DNA from: Alkalimarinus coralli
GTDB lineage: Bacteria; Pseudomonadota; Gammaproteobacteria; Pseudomonadales; Oleiphilaceae
Length of the DNA: 64,000 nucleotides
Assembly: GCF_023650515.1 (NCBI RefSeq)
Contig: NZ_CP096016.1
Location: 1,450,001-1,514,000, forward strand
Direction of reading: 5' to 3'
The position numbers and the translations under genes were made by a program. Position 1 is the stretch's first letter, and each line of letters opens with the position of its first letter. The notes below the pieces were generated by a model, which was not told the origin of the DNA, did no database searches, and saw only the letters and a list, made by a program, of their open reading frames with translations. Below are positions 1 through 7,382 of this stretch, piece by piece.

Positions 1-393
1 AACTGAAGAGGAATCCAGCGTGTTCGAAAAATCTTCCATAGAGAGGCCGAACTCTCTTTTTCTCGGCGCTAGACGACTCCGGATGTTCTGAAGAATCTCA
101 GCGCAAAACTGTAAGGTTACACGTTCTTCAATTTGCAGTTCTGGATGGTTATCCCTGTTTGACCTGATTTTTCGAGCATAATCGATCATACACTTGGCAC
201 CCGCTAGCTCTGCTGCCGAAAATGCAAGGTCGTACGATACCAGTTGATACTGGTCTAACTTAGTGGCGGATACTCGACCAGCTTCGTTTAAGCAGCTGCT
301 TTTAATAAAGCTAAGTGACTTATTAAGTAGTTGTTGCCCTGATTCGACGGCAACAAGTGCCTGGTCAATCAGTTGTGAAGGGTGCTGAGACAA
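1..393 (-). CDS. Acyl-CoA dehydrogenase-like protein, N-terminal part (runs off left edge)
   Basis: This is an open frame of 131 codons that leaves the window at its left edge, so only the amino-terminal part is visible. It starts at a TTG preceded by the strong ribosome site TAGGAGG; an in-frame TAA lies just upstream, so no earlier start is possible. The visible part is helical, with a stretch beginning LDQYQLVSYDLAFSAAEL (about residues 47-64). From memory this resembles the helical N-terminal extension of long acyl-CoA dehydrogenases such as methylsuccinyl-CoA dehydrogenase. The catalytic core is not visible, so the assignment is tentative. It would fit the neighbouring mesaconyl/itaconyl-CoA-type operon, because methylsuccinyl-CoA dehydrogenase makes mesaconyl-CoA. 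Confidence 0.5.
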   Translation of the reverse strand, partial: MSQHPSQLIDQALVAVESGQQLLNKSLSFIKSSCLNEAGRVSATKLDQYQLVSYDLAFSAAELAGAKCMIDYARKIRSNRDNHPELQIEERVTLQFCAEILQNIRSRLAPRKREFGLSMEDFSNTLDSSSV

Positions 394-584
394 GAGGCCT
401 CCTAAGTAGCGTTATAGGCAATAGCTTTTTATAAACCAGACTAAAGAAATTAGTACCGTTTGATAAATTTGCAACAAATGACAAACATACTATTTGTCGA
501 AACTGTATTAGCCTAAAGTATTAGTTAATGATGCTCGGTATCGTATATTAATTACCAATATAACAAAAGAAAATGTGGGGGCTT

Positions 585-642
585 TGCGCTAAAAGCGGGC
601 ATCTATGTGATTTTTATCAAAAAATAGCCCGCATTTAGTGCA
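585..642 (-). terminator. Long-loop inverted repeat, possible terminator of the MDR gene
   Basis: Two 16-base arms (585-600 and 627-642) pair with one mismatch and one G-U pair around a 26-base loop. The structure lies just beyond the stop codon of the leftward MDR gene, and T-rich sequence follows on the minus strand. The large loop is unusual for an intrinsic terminator. The loop also holds an FNR-box-like sequence, which I regard as chance. Confidence 0.5.
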
Positions 643-677
643 TTAATGGTGCTTTTTAGCTAAAAAATTAAGTAATT

Positions 678-1730
678 TTATAGCGCGTTGGTCTGAGGGG
701 TGATCAGTATTTTGCCGGTGTGCTTGTTTGATTTGAGCAGTTTGAATGCCTCTTTATAGCAATCCAAATCAAACTTCTTAGCAATGATAGGCGTTAGTTG
801 CTGAGAATTTATACCTTGTGTGATTTTTCTTACACAATCACCTAACACTTCCTGATTATCTAACACTATGTCTAAGGTAAAGCCTTTAATGGTTAGTCGT
901 CTTTTCATTAATACGCCTGCATGTATATCCATCGGGCGCCGGTCGAGCATTCCTTGTATAACTATTCTGGAGTCTCTGGCTGAACCCTGAACCAAGTAAC
1001 GGGTATCAGGGCCAGCAACGGCATCAAAAACCAGGTCTGTGCCAGTGCCGTTGGTAATTGTTTTAATTCGCTCAACATAATCTCCATTTTTCATGTTGAT
1101 AACGTGCTGGGCCCCCAGTTTTTTAAGCTGGCTAACCTTATCATCACTGGTTGTTGTCGCGATGGAGGTGGCGCCACGCATGTTTGCAATTTGGATGGCT
1201 GCAATACCGACAGAGCTTGATGCGGCGGTGATAACAACCGTTTGCCCTTGCGTTAAACCTCCGTCAGTAACCAAACCGCCCCATGCTGTTAGATACTGCA
1301 TCCAAATTGACGCGGCGTCTTCATCGGATACAGACTCGGGCGTCGCTATTAAATTGTTAGCGTTGTAGATACCGTATTCAGCGAAACAACCGTCGCGGCT
1401 AACGTCTAATGCGAGTGGGGTGATCGCAACCCTGTCACCAACGCGGTAGCTAACACCTTCTCCTACCGCATCGATAATTCCAGCGCCTTCGAACCCAAGC
1501 CGGCTATACGCGTATTGTTCACTTGCGGGTTGTGTACAATCACTTTCCCCTAGAGGTAAGAATGTTGGTTTGAAAAAGTAACGACCTTCCGGAAAAAGCG
1601 TATCCGAGCGGTTTAGGCCTGCGGAGGTGAGTTTCAGTCTAACCTGGCCTTTACCCGGCATTGGTAATGGCAGATCAGCGAGCTCAATTGAATCTATCGG
1701 CCCTTGCTCTTTAAAAATAAGTGCACGCAT
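678..1730 (-). CDS. MDR-family (zinc-type alcohol dehydrogenase-like) NAD(P)H oxidoreductase
   Basis: A 350-residue medium-chain dehydrogenase/reductase. The N-terminal GroES-like half contains the GLNRSD and GFEGAGIIDAVG segments. The Rossmann half begins near residue 160 with the nucleotide-binding run ITAASSSVGIAAIQIA. I see no set of structural zinc cysteines, so it probably belongs to the zinc-free quinone-reductase/enoyl-reductase side of the family, reducing a C=C or quinone substrate with NADPH. It is divergent from the CoA-transferase operon (116 bp between starts) and codirectional with the acyl-CoA dehydrogenase-like gene. Substrate is unknown; the context suggests an acyl-CoA or a related unsaturated compound. 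Confidence 0.8.
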   Translation of the reverse strand: MRALIFKEQGPIDSIELADLPLPMPGKGQVRLKLTSAGLNRSDTLFPEGRYFFKPTFLPLGESDCTQPASEQYAYSRLGFEGAGIIDAVGEGVSYRVGDRVAITPLALDVSRDGCFAEYGIYNANNLIATPESVSDEDAASIWMQYLTAWGGLVTDGGLTQGQTVVITAASSSVGIAAIQIANMRGATSIATTTSDDKVSQLKKLGAQHVINMKNGDYVERIKTITNGTGTDLVFDAVAGPDTRYLVQGSARDSRIVIQGMLDRRPMDIHAGVLMKRRLTIKGFTLDIVLDNQEVLGDCVRKITQGINSQQLTPIIAKKFDLDCYKEAFKLLKSNKHTGKILITPQTNAL

Positions 1731-1846
1731 ATAAAAGACCCCGTTAGATTTGAGTGATGATCATGCATTTTGATGATATGAATAGCAAAAATGGATTTAT
1801 AGCATACTGTGGTTTATGATTCTGGAAAAATTTTAGGGAGTTACGT

Positions 1847-3058
1847 ATGAAAGGTATCCTGTCAGGTATGAGGGTCGTTGAGGCCTCAGCATTTGTTGCT
1901 GCGCCACTAGGAGGGATGACACTAGCACAATTGGGAGCAGATGTTATTCGTGTCGATGCCATTGGCGGCGGGCTGGATTATCGCCGGTGGCCAGTTACCG
2001 ATGACAACGTAAGCTTATTCTGGGCTGGCCTTAATAAGTCTAAGCGGTCAGTTGCGATTAACTTTCGATCCCCTGAAGGGGCAGAGCTTGCTCGCCAGAT
2101 TATTACCGCGCCCGGTAAAGAAGCGGGTATGCTGCTTACCAACTTTCCGCCTAAAGGTTGGCTCTCATTTGAAGAGCTGGCAACTCATAGACCGGATCTA
2201 ATCCAGTTAACAATACAGGGAGACAGGCATGGTGGGTCGGCGGTTGACTATACCGTTAACCCGTCTATTGGGCTGCCTTTTTTAACTGGAAGTGCAGAAA
2301 GTAAGGAGCCTTCTAACCACGTACTGCCTGCCTGGGATCTGGTTACAGGACAGATGGCTGCTTTGGGTTTGCTTGCTGCTGAGCGCCACCGCAACCGAAC
2401 GGGAGAAGGTCAGCATGTAAAATTAGCACTGGCTGATGCGGCAATGGCCGTAATGGGGCATTTAGGTTTTATCGCTGAAGCGCAATTGGGAGAAGAGCGG
2501 CCTCGGTATGGCAATTACTTGTTTGGCGCGTTTGGCCGAGACTTTTTAACTTCGGATGGTGCACGAGTCATGGTGATAGGGTTGACTGGTCGCCAATGGA
2601 AGTCGCTATGTAATGCAACGGATACAACCGCAGCCATGGCCTCACTTAGTGACAGGCTTAAGCTGGATCTCTCGCAAGAAGGGAACCGCTTTACTGCTCG
2701 GGATCAGATTTCAGAGCTTATCGGTGGCTGGATTTCAAACCATACCTATGCACAGGTAGAGGCATCGTTTAATTCAAATGGAGTTTGCTGGAGCCGTTAT
2801 CGGACGGTTAAGCAAATGGTTGAAACTAATCCTGATTGTTCTGCTGACAACCCGATGTTTAATAGTATCGATCAGGCGGGGGTTGGAAGTTATTTAGCTG
2901 CTGGAGCGCCTTGGAGTTTCTCGGCTTTTGAGCGAGAGCCAGCAAAGCCAGCTCCGAAACTGGGGCAACATACAGATGAAGTATTATCTGAGTTACTGGG
3001 GTTTGATTCACCTCAGATCGGAGCGCTTCATGATAAAGGCATCATCGCCGGAGCTTAA
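1847..3058 (+). CDS. CaiB/BaiF CoA transferase, mesaconyl/itaconyl-CoA type
   Basis: A 403-residue class III CoA transferase, the usual length. The N-terminus reads GMRVVEASAFVAAPLGGMTLAQLGAD, split here as the typical family opening. The catalytic aspartate is most likely D164 in the segment NHVLPAWDLVTG, and VDYTVN precedes it. From memory that combination is typical of mesaconyl-CoA C1-C4 CoA transferase (2-methylfumaryl-CoA isomerase) and of itaconate CoA transferase. The start has a good AGGGAG site six bases upstream. It is the first gene of a three-gene operon with the hydratase and the CitE-like lyase, which supports a C5-dicarboxyl-CoA role. The exact substrate (mesaconate, itaconate or a related acid) cannot be settled from sequence alone. 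Confidence 0.8.
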   Translation: MKGILSGMRVVEASAFVAAPLGGMTLAQLGADVIRVDAIGGGLDYRRWPVTDDNVSLFWAGLNKSKRSVAINFRSPEGAELARQIITAPGKEAGMLLTNFPPKGWLSFEELATHRPDLIQLTIQGDRHGGSAVDYTVNPSIGLPFLTGSAESKEPSNHVLPAWDLVTGQMAALGLLAAERHRNRTGEGQHVKLALADAAMAVMGHLGFIAEAQLGEERPRYGNYLFGAFGRDFLTSDGARVMVIGLTGRQWKSLCNATDTTAAMASLSDRLKLDLSQEGNRFTARDQISELIGGWISNHTYAQVEASFNSNGVCWSRYRTVKQMVETNPDCSADNPMFNSIDQAGVGSYLAAGAPWSFSAFEREPAKPAPKLGQHTDEVLSELLGFDSPQIGALHDKGIIAGA

Positions 3059-3117
3059 GGATTAAGCTCTATCCTGGGATTGAACTGGTTCATTAATAAA
3101 ACAAATAAGGCAAATAC

Positions 3118-3981
3118 ATGTCCGCCATCGATATAACGCATTTACAAACCTGGGTCGGAAAACAGGAAACCCTGCACGATGATATTTCACTGTTCCCTGC
3201 TCAGGCATTAGCTGCTGCCCTTGATAACGAACTATTGCCAAGCAAAGGTGATGCATTGCCACCTTTTTGGGAGTGGTTGTACTTTTTACCCACGCCAAGG
3301 GCGTCTTCAACTGGGGCTGACGGGCACCCTGCCAAGGGTGGTTTTTTACCACCCGTACCACTACCAAGAAGAATGTGGGCGGCCGGGGAGGCAAACTATA
3401 ATAAATCTCTTATTATCGGAAACCCTGCCAGGCGTGTCTCTACGATTGACTCCGTTGAATTAAAAGAAGGAAATACCGGCACATTGGTGTTCGTTGCGGT
3501 TAAGCACGAAATTTATCAGGGTGATGCGCTTTGTATTAGCCAAGTGCAGAATATCGTATATAGGGAGCAGCCTGCTGAGGGCGCTGCCTTGCCTCCTGTT
3601 AAGGCCCCGCCTGAGGATGCCACCTGGAGCCAAGTGATTACACCCGACCCTGTTTTACTGTTTCGTTACTCGGCCTTAACGTTTAATGGCCATCGTATCC
3701 ATTATGATCGGGATTATGCGGTCAAAGAGGAGCTGTACCCCGCATTGGTTGTTCATGGCCCGTTGTTAGTCACGTTGTTGCTTGAGCTGGCTCGAACTGA
3801 GTTGCCTGAAGAGGCATTATCACACATCCGGTTTCGTGCGGTTCGCCCAACATTTGATACAGAGCCGTTTAACGTTGAAGCAAAGCGGGATGGTGACAAT
3901 TTACAGCTTTGGTCAGTGGATAGCAGCAATGCGTTATGCATGAAAATTGATGCTCGACTAAATGAGGAAACAGATAAATGA
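3118..3981 (+). CDS. FAS1-like/MaoC-type hydratase (mesaconyl-C4-CoA or itaconyl-CoA hydratase-like)
   Basis: A 287-residue double-hotdog protein. The N-terminal half has the FAS1-like dehydratase pattern with FWEWLYFLPT and GGFLPPVPLPRRMWAAGE, and the C-terminal half has RYSALTFNGHRIHYDRDYA (about residues 180-198), the MaoC-like catalytic region with its Asn and His. This architecture is known from 3-methylfumaryl-CoA hydratase (Meh) and itaconyl-CoA hydratase (Ich), both of which make citramalyl-CoA. It follows the CoA transferase by 59 bp and its stop overlaps the start of the lyase by four bases (ATGA), so translation is probably coupled. Function is inferred from family plus context. 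Confidence 0.8.
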   Translation: MSAIDITHLQTWVGKQETLHDDISLFPAQALAAALDNELLPSKGDALPPFWEWLYFLPTPRASSTGADGHPAKGGFLPPVPLPRRMWAAGEANYNKSLIIGNPARRVSTIDSVELKEGNTGTLVFVAVKHEIYQGDALCISQVQNIVYREQPAEGAALPPVKAPPEDATWSQVITPDPVLLFRYSALTFNGHRIHYDRDYAVKEELYPALVVHGPLLVTLLLELARTELPEEALSHIRFRAVRPTFDTEPFNVEAKRDGDNLQLWSVDSSNALCMKIDARLNEETDK

Positions 3982-4862
3982 AGCATTCTCTATATCCCGG
4001 TTGGCGTTCACTGCTATTCATTCCGGTACATGTCGACAAATTTGTAGCAAAGGCCCACACAAGAGGTGCTGATGCTTATATTCTTGACCTTGAAGACAGT
4101 GTGCCACTGGCCGAGAAAGACGCTGCCCGTGGTAAAGTGATTGCTGCGGCCAAGCAGGTATCTGTAGAAGGGGCGTCAGCGCTGGTTCGTATTAATCTCG
4201 ATCAGGATATGGCACAGCTGGATCTCGAAGCGTCGATTGACGTGTCCGTAAAAGCAGTTGTAATCCCCAAAGTTGAAAGTGCAGATCAGGTCGTGGCAAT
4301 TGCACAGAAGATAGAACAGCTAGAGACAGAGCGGGGAATAGAGAATGGTCACACACTGTTAATTGCGATGATCGAATCTGTCGAGGCGCTGCCCAAGCTT
4401 GATGAAATCGCTGACGCCCACCCCCGTGTTGTGTCGGTTACATTGGGCTCTGAAGACTTCTCCGCTTCGGCGGGAATGCATTCAATTCCCGAGACGTTGC
4501 TGCTTCCAAATCAGATGATTGCTTTCGCATGTAGAAGGGCTGGAATCTCGCCTTTAGGGTTTCCCGGCTCAATTGCTGACTATAGTGACTTGGATCTGTT
4601 TCGTAAAACGATTCAGCTTGCAGATAAATTTGGGTTTGTTGGAGCATTTTGCATCCACCCCAAGCAGGCCGATATTCTTAATGAGGAGCTGATGCCTGGT
4701 GAAGATGATGTACAACATGCGAGAGGGTTGATTGAGGCGTTTGAGAAAGGGTTGGAAGAAGGGCGGGGCGCGGTAGAGTATCGTGGCAAAATGATCGACA
4801 TGCCTGTTGTTATCGCTGCAAAGGAGTTGATCAGGCGTTTTGAGAGTATTGTTCAATCTTAA
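3978..4862 (+). CDS. CitE/HpcH-family CoA-ester lyase, probable citramalyl-CoA lyase
   Basis: A 294-residue HpcH/HpaI-type TIM-barrel lyase. The family landmarks are present in order: RSLLFIPVHVDKF near the start, YILDLEDSVP (substrate and metal region), VIPKVES, MIESVEAL, LGSEDFSASAG (metal-binding Glu/Asp) and GAFCIHPKQ near residue 225. Known relatives cleave malyl-CoA, methylmalyl-CoA or citramalyl-CoA. Being the last gene of an operon with a CoA transferase and a hydratase, citramalyl-CoA lyase giving acetyl-CoA and pyruvate is the best guess. A strong hairpin follows the stop codon. Confidence 0.85.
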   Translation: MKHSLYPGWRSLLFIPVHVDKFVAKAHTRGADAYILDLEDSVPLAEKDAARGKVIAAAKQVSVEGASALVRINLDQDMAQLDLEASIDVSVKAVVIPKVESADQVVAIAQKIEQLETERGIENGHTLLIAMIESVEALPKLDEIADAHPRVVSVTLGSEDFSASAGMHSIPETLLLPNQMIAFACRRAGISPLGFPGSIADYSDLDLFRKTIQLADKFGFVGAFCIHPKQADILNEELMPGEDDVQHARGLIEAFEKGLEEGRGAVEYRGKMIDMPVVIAAKELIRRFESIVQS

Positions 4863-4878
4863 TCAAGTCGAGCGCACT

Positions 4879-4914
4879 CTCAGTGTCGAGGCGCAGCTAA
4901 CCTCCGACACTGAG
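4879..4914. terminator. Hairpin between convergent genes
   Basis: Arms at 4879-4891 and 4901-4914 pair over about twelve bases (one bulged base) around a short loop. The hairpin lies between the ends of the lyase gene (+) and the PIG3-like gene (-) and could terminate both. There is no long T run on either side. Confidence 0.65.
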
Positions 4915-4933
4915 GGGGGCACACTTCCAAATA

Positions 4934-5920
4934 CTACTCGTCGCTGACTTTTAGTACGATCTTTCCTATATGTTGGTTGCTTTCCATTAGCTGGTGAGCG
5001 CTAGCGGCTTCTTCGAGCTGAAAGGTTTTTGCAATAACAGGTTTTATTGCTCCTGACTCGATGAGTGGCCATACTTTTTCTTTTAAATTTTTTGCGATGG
5101 CTGCTTTTTGTTGCTCTGTTTGTGGGCGAAGTGTGGAGCCGGTCAGTGTCAGGCGTTTGAGCATGATGGGAAGGAAGTTTGTTTTCACAACAGGCCCTTG
5201 AAGGTATGCTATGTTGACAATTCGGCCATCCATTGCGGCGACTTTCAGGTTTTTTGATATGTACTCACCTCCGACCATATCAAGTATGACATCGACGCCT
5301 TTTCCTGCTGTGGCTTCTTTGATCACGTCAACAAAATCAGATTCATGGTAGTTGATCGCCAAGTCTGCTCCTAATTCCAGGCATGCGTCACATTTTGTTT
5401 CACTTCCTGCGGTGGTAAACACGCTTGCACCCAATGCTTTGGCCATTTGAATTGCGGTAGTGCCTATTCCACTGGAACCACCATGAACCAACAATGTTTC
5501 GCCTTGCTTCAACCCGCACCGGTCAAAGACATTACTCCATACGGTGAAAAATGTTTCAGGAAGTGCAGCTGCCTCAACAAAAGACAGATTTTTGGGGATA
5601 GGCATGCATTGTGATGCGGGAGCGCAAACCTGTTCAGCATAACCCCCTCCATTTGTCAGTGCGCAAACGTGATCACCAATACTCCAGCTATCTACTTTAT
5701 CGCCTAGCGCAATTATTTCACCGGCTACTTCCAGGCCAAGAATGGGTGATGCGCCGGCAGGAGCGGGGTAAAGCCCCTGACGTTGTACGACATCTGGTCT
5801 ATTGACTCCAGCGGCTATTACTCTGATCTGTACTTCGTTATCGCCCGGGTGTGGCGGGGGGGTAGTATTGGTGAAAAGAACTTCGGGGGCACCAAATTCA
5901 GTGATGTCGATAAATTTCAT
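4934..5920 (-). CDS. NAD(P)H quinone oxidoreductase, PIG3 (TP53I3)-like MDR
   Basis: A 328-residue zinc-free MDR protein, full length for the PIG3 group. It has GVNRPDVVQRQGLYPAPAGA near residue 40, the GLEVAGEI segment, the nucleotide-binding GGSSGIGTTAIQMAKA near residue 147 and the C-terminal NQHIGKIVL typical of the family. Known members reduce quinones with NADPH. It is monocistronic and convergent with the CitE-type lyase gene. Its start is next to a 19-bp tandem repeat. Confidence 0.85.
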   Translation of the reverse strand: MKFIDITEFGAPEVLFTNTTPPPHPGDNEVQIRVIAAGVNRPDVVQRQGLYPAPAGASPILGLEVAGEIIALGDKVDSWSIGDHVCALTNGGGYAEQVCAPASQCMPIPKNLSFVEAAALPETFFTVWSNVFDRCGLKQGETLLVHGGSSGIGTTAIQMAKALGASVFTTAGSETKCDACLELGADLAINYHESDFVDVIKEATAGKGVDVILDMVGGEYISKNLKVAAMDGRIVNIAYLQGPVVKTNFLPIMLKRLTLTGSTLRPQTEQQKAAIAKNLKEKVWPLIESGAIKPVIAKTFQLEEAASAHQLMESNQHIGKIVLKVSDE

Positions 5921-5924
5921 GTTG

Positions 5925-5962
5925 TTCTCACTATATTGTGTGATTCTCGCTATATTGTGTTG
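5925..5962. repeat. Two tandem 19-bp direct repeats upstream of the PIG3-like gene
   Basis: The unit TTCTCactatattgtgtga (5925-5943) is repeated with three substitutions at 5944-5962, and a third partial copy starts at 5963. The repeat begins four bases upstream of the ATG at 5920, so it forms the leader or core promoter of that leftward gene. It may simply be a replication-slippage duplication, or it may duplicate a promoter or operator. Confidence 0.75.
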
Positions 5963-6109
5963 TTCTCACGATGACTCGTCACATTGAAGCTGGGTTCGCG
6001 AGTTAATATGCACCGCCCAATAATATAACGGGCAGATGTTAAATATACTACCTGAATGCGTGTATACTTTGACGTTAGTTTTTATAGAGAGAAGAAGCAT
6101 AAATACTAT

Positions 6110-6556
6110 ATGAATGTTGAACAAATGAATCGCTTACTAAAAACGCATATACCGCTTTGTGGGTTTATGGAGTTGGCGATAAAGTCTTTGGAGTCTCACT
6201 CAATTATCGCTACCGCACCCATTCAGCCGAACCGCAATATGCACGGCACCGGATTTGCTGGTGCACAATACTCATTGGCTGTTGCAACCGGTTGGGCGCT
6301 GGTTCAAAACAGGCTTGATGTGGCAGGAATGGAGGGGCAGCTGGTCGTTCGAGAAGCTACGATTCACTATAAATATCCTGTGACCTCGGATATTACTTTA
6401 AAAGCCGAGTTTGAAGTTGAGATGAATGACAGTGAATTGCGAAGTAAAATGGCAGAGGAGGGTAGAATAAACTTTCCGCTGACTATAGCTATTTACTCTG
6501 AGGATAAGAGGTGTGCGTACTTGAATGCCGATTATGTTGTGCTCGGTAGAGCCTAA
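6110..6556 (+). CDS. YiiD C-terminal-type hotdog (thioesterase-like) protein
   Basis: About 148 residues, matching the putative thioesterase domain found at the C-terminus of YiiD proteins. Recognisable parts are LLKTHIPLCGFMEL near the start, the NRNMHGTGFAGAQYSLA segment with the family's glycine-rich helix, and ATGWALV. An in-frame start exists at 6056, but it has no ribosome site and adds residues that do not look conserved; I prefer ATG at 6110, where the family homology begins. Members are thought to hydrolyse acyl-CoA or acyl-ACP thioesters, but the substrate is unknown. It is a single gene followed by a terminator hairpin. Confidence 0.7.
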   Translation: MNVEQMNRLLKTHIPLCGFMELAIKSLESHSIIATAPIQPNRNMHGTGFAGAQYSLAVATGWALVQNRLDVAGMEGQLVVREATIHYKYPVTSDITLKAEFEVEMNDSELRSKMAEEGRINFPLTIAIYSEDKRCAYLNADYVVLGRA

Positions 6557-6560
6557 AGCC

Positions 6561-6599
6561 GCGTAGCCCGTTTGTAGGGTAAGTTAGGCTACGCTTTTT
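6561..6599 (+). terminator. Rho-independent terminator
   Basis: The arms GCGTAGCC and GGCTACGC are followed by TTTTTA, immediately after the stop codon of the YiiD-like gene. Confidence 0.8.
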
Positions 6600-6620
6600 A
6601 GCTGTTTATATTCTAGTTCT

Positions 6621-7106
6621 TTACATTCTAGGTAGTCCGCAACCACCTGCGCCTAGATACTCATAGATATCAAAGCTTTCGTCAACTTTCTCGTCTGTTC
6701 CCCGCATTCTATCAATAACTTGTTCAAGCTCGTTTGCCATGTACTGAAAGAAGTCACGAGATGAGACAATACCTACGGGGTTGCCATCTTGATCCACTAC
6801 TGGCAGATGCCGAAAACCCTGATCGCGTAAAATTTTAGCGCACTCTTTTATGTGTGTGTCATCTTTAGCCACAATTGGATTAGGGGTCGCAACGTCTTTA
6901 ACTAGCGTTGTTGAAGAGTCTTTTCCTTCTGCAACGACGCGATTGAGAAGGTCGCGCTCAGTAAATATACCTGACAACTTGTTTTCATCAATGACAAGAA
7001 TCGCTCCTAGATGAGACGCTTTCATTCGTTGGCAGACGGTGGTAACCGTTTCTTGTGATGTTGCGGTTACGAGGCTTGTTTTCATCACTTTTTTAACTAA
7101 AGCCAT
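6621..7106 (-). CDS. Two-CBS-domain protein
   Basis: A 161-residue protein made of two CBS domains (about residues 5-60 and 70-130), each ending with the typical GIFTERDLLNRV and GIVSSRDFFQYM segments. CBS pairs bind adenosine nucleotides and act as energy or redox sensors, but stand-alone proteins of this kind usually have no assigned partner. A C-terminal tail of about 25 residues ends in GAGGCGLPRM, glycine-rich with one cysteine. The start has an AGGA site. It is monocistronic between the YiiD-like gene and acnB. Confidence 0.85.
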   Translation of the reverse strand: MALVKKVMKTSLVTATSQETVTTVCQRMKASHLGAILVIDENKLSGIFTERDLLNRVVAEGKDSSTTLVKDVATPNPIVAKDDTHIKECAKILRDQGFRHLPVVDQDGNPVGIVSSRDFFQYMANELEQVIDRMRGTDEKVDESFDIYEYLGAGGCGLPRM

Positions 7107-7299
7107 TTTAAAATCCTGTTGTTTTTCAGATTATTATTTTGTTGTGTATAGGATAGCAGGCATTTAGGGCGTTGATTATTGATTAATCTCATACTTGACG
7201 GTTAATTTAGTGTTATGTCTTACAACAAAGCGGAAACTGATCAGTGGTGAGCTTGATACGGGTAAGGAGGGGCGTGCAGGTAGAAAGGTTTAACGCAAA

Positions 7300-7331
7300 A
7301 AAATACCCACATTTAAAAATGTGGGTATTTT
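7300..7331 (-). terminator. Terminator of acnB
   Basis: A perfect 13-bp stem (AAAATACCCACAT paired with its complement) with a six-base loop lies about 50 bases beyond the acnB stop codon. The stem ends are A/T runs, so it could work in both directions. Confidence 0.85.
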
Positions 7332-7382
7332 AGTCGTAACTTACAGCCCAATCGCTGCTGTGAGTTACGTAATTAAAACAAC

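Noticed and set aside
607-620. FNR-box-like GTGAT-TTTT-ATCAA downstream of the MDR gene
   Set aside because: It lies in the loop of an inverted repeat, 210 bp or more from any start, with no promoter hexamers at useful spacing. Chance is the simpler explanation.
6056-6109. Longer N-terminus of the YiiD-like protein from ATG 6056
   Set aside because: No ribosome site, and the added residues (charged, lysine-rich) do not look like a signal or family sequence.
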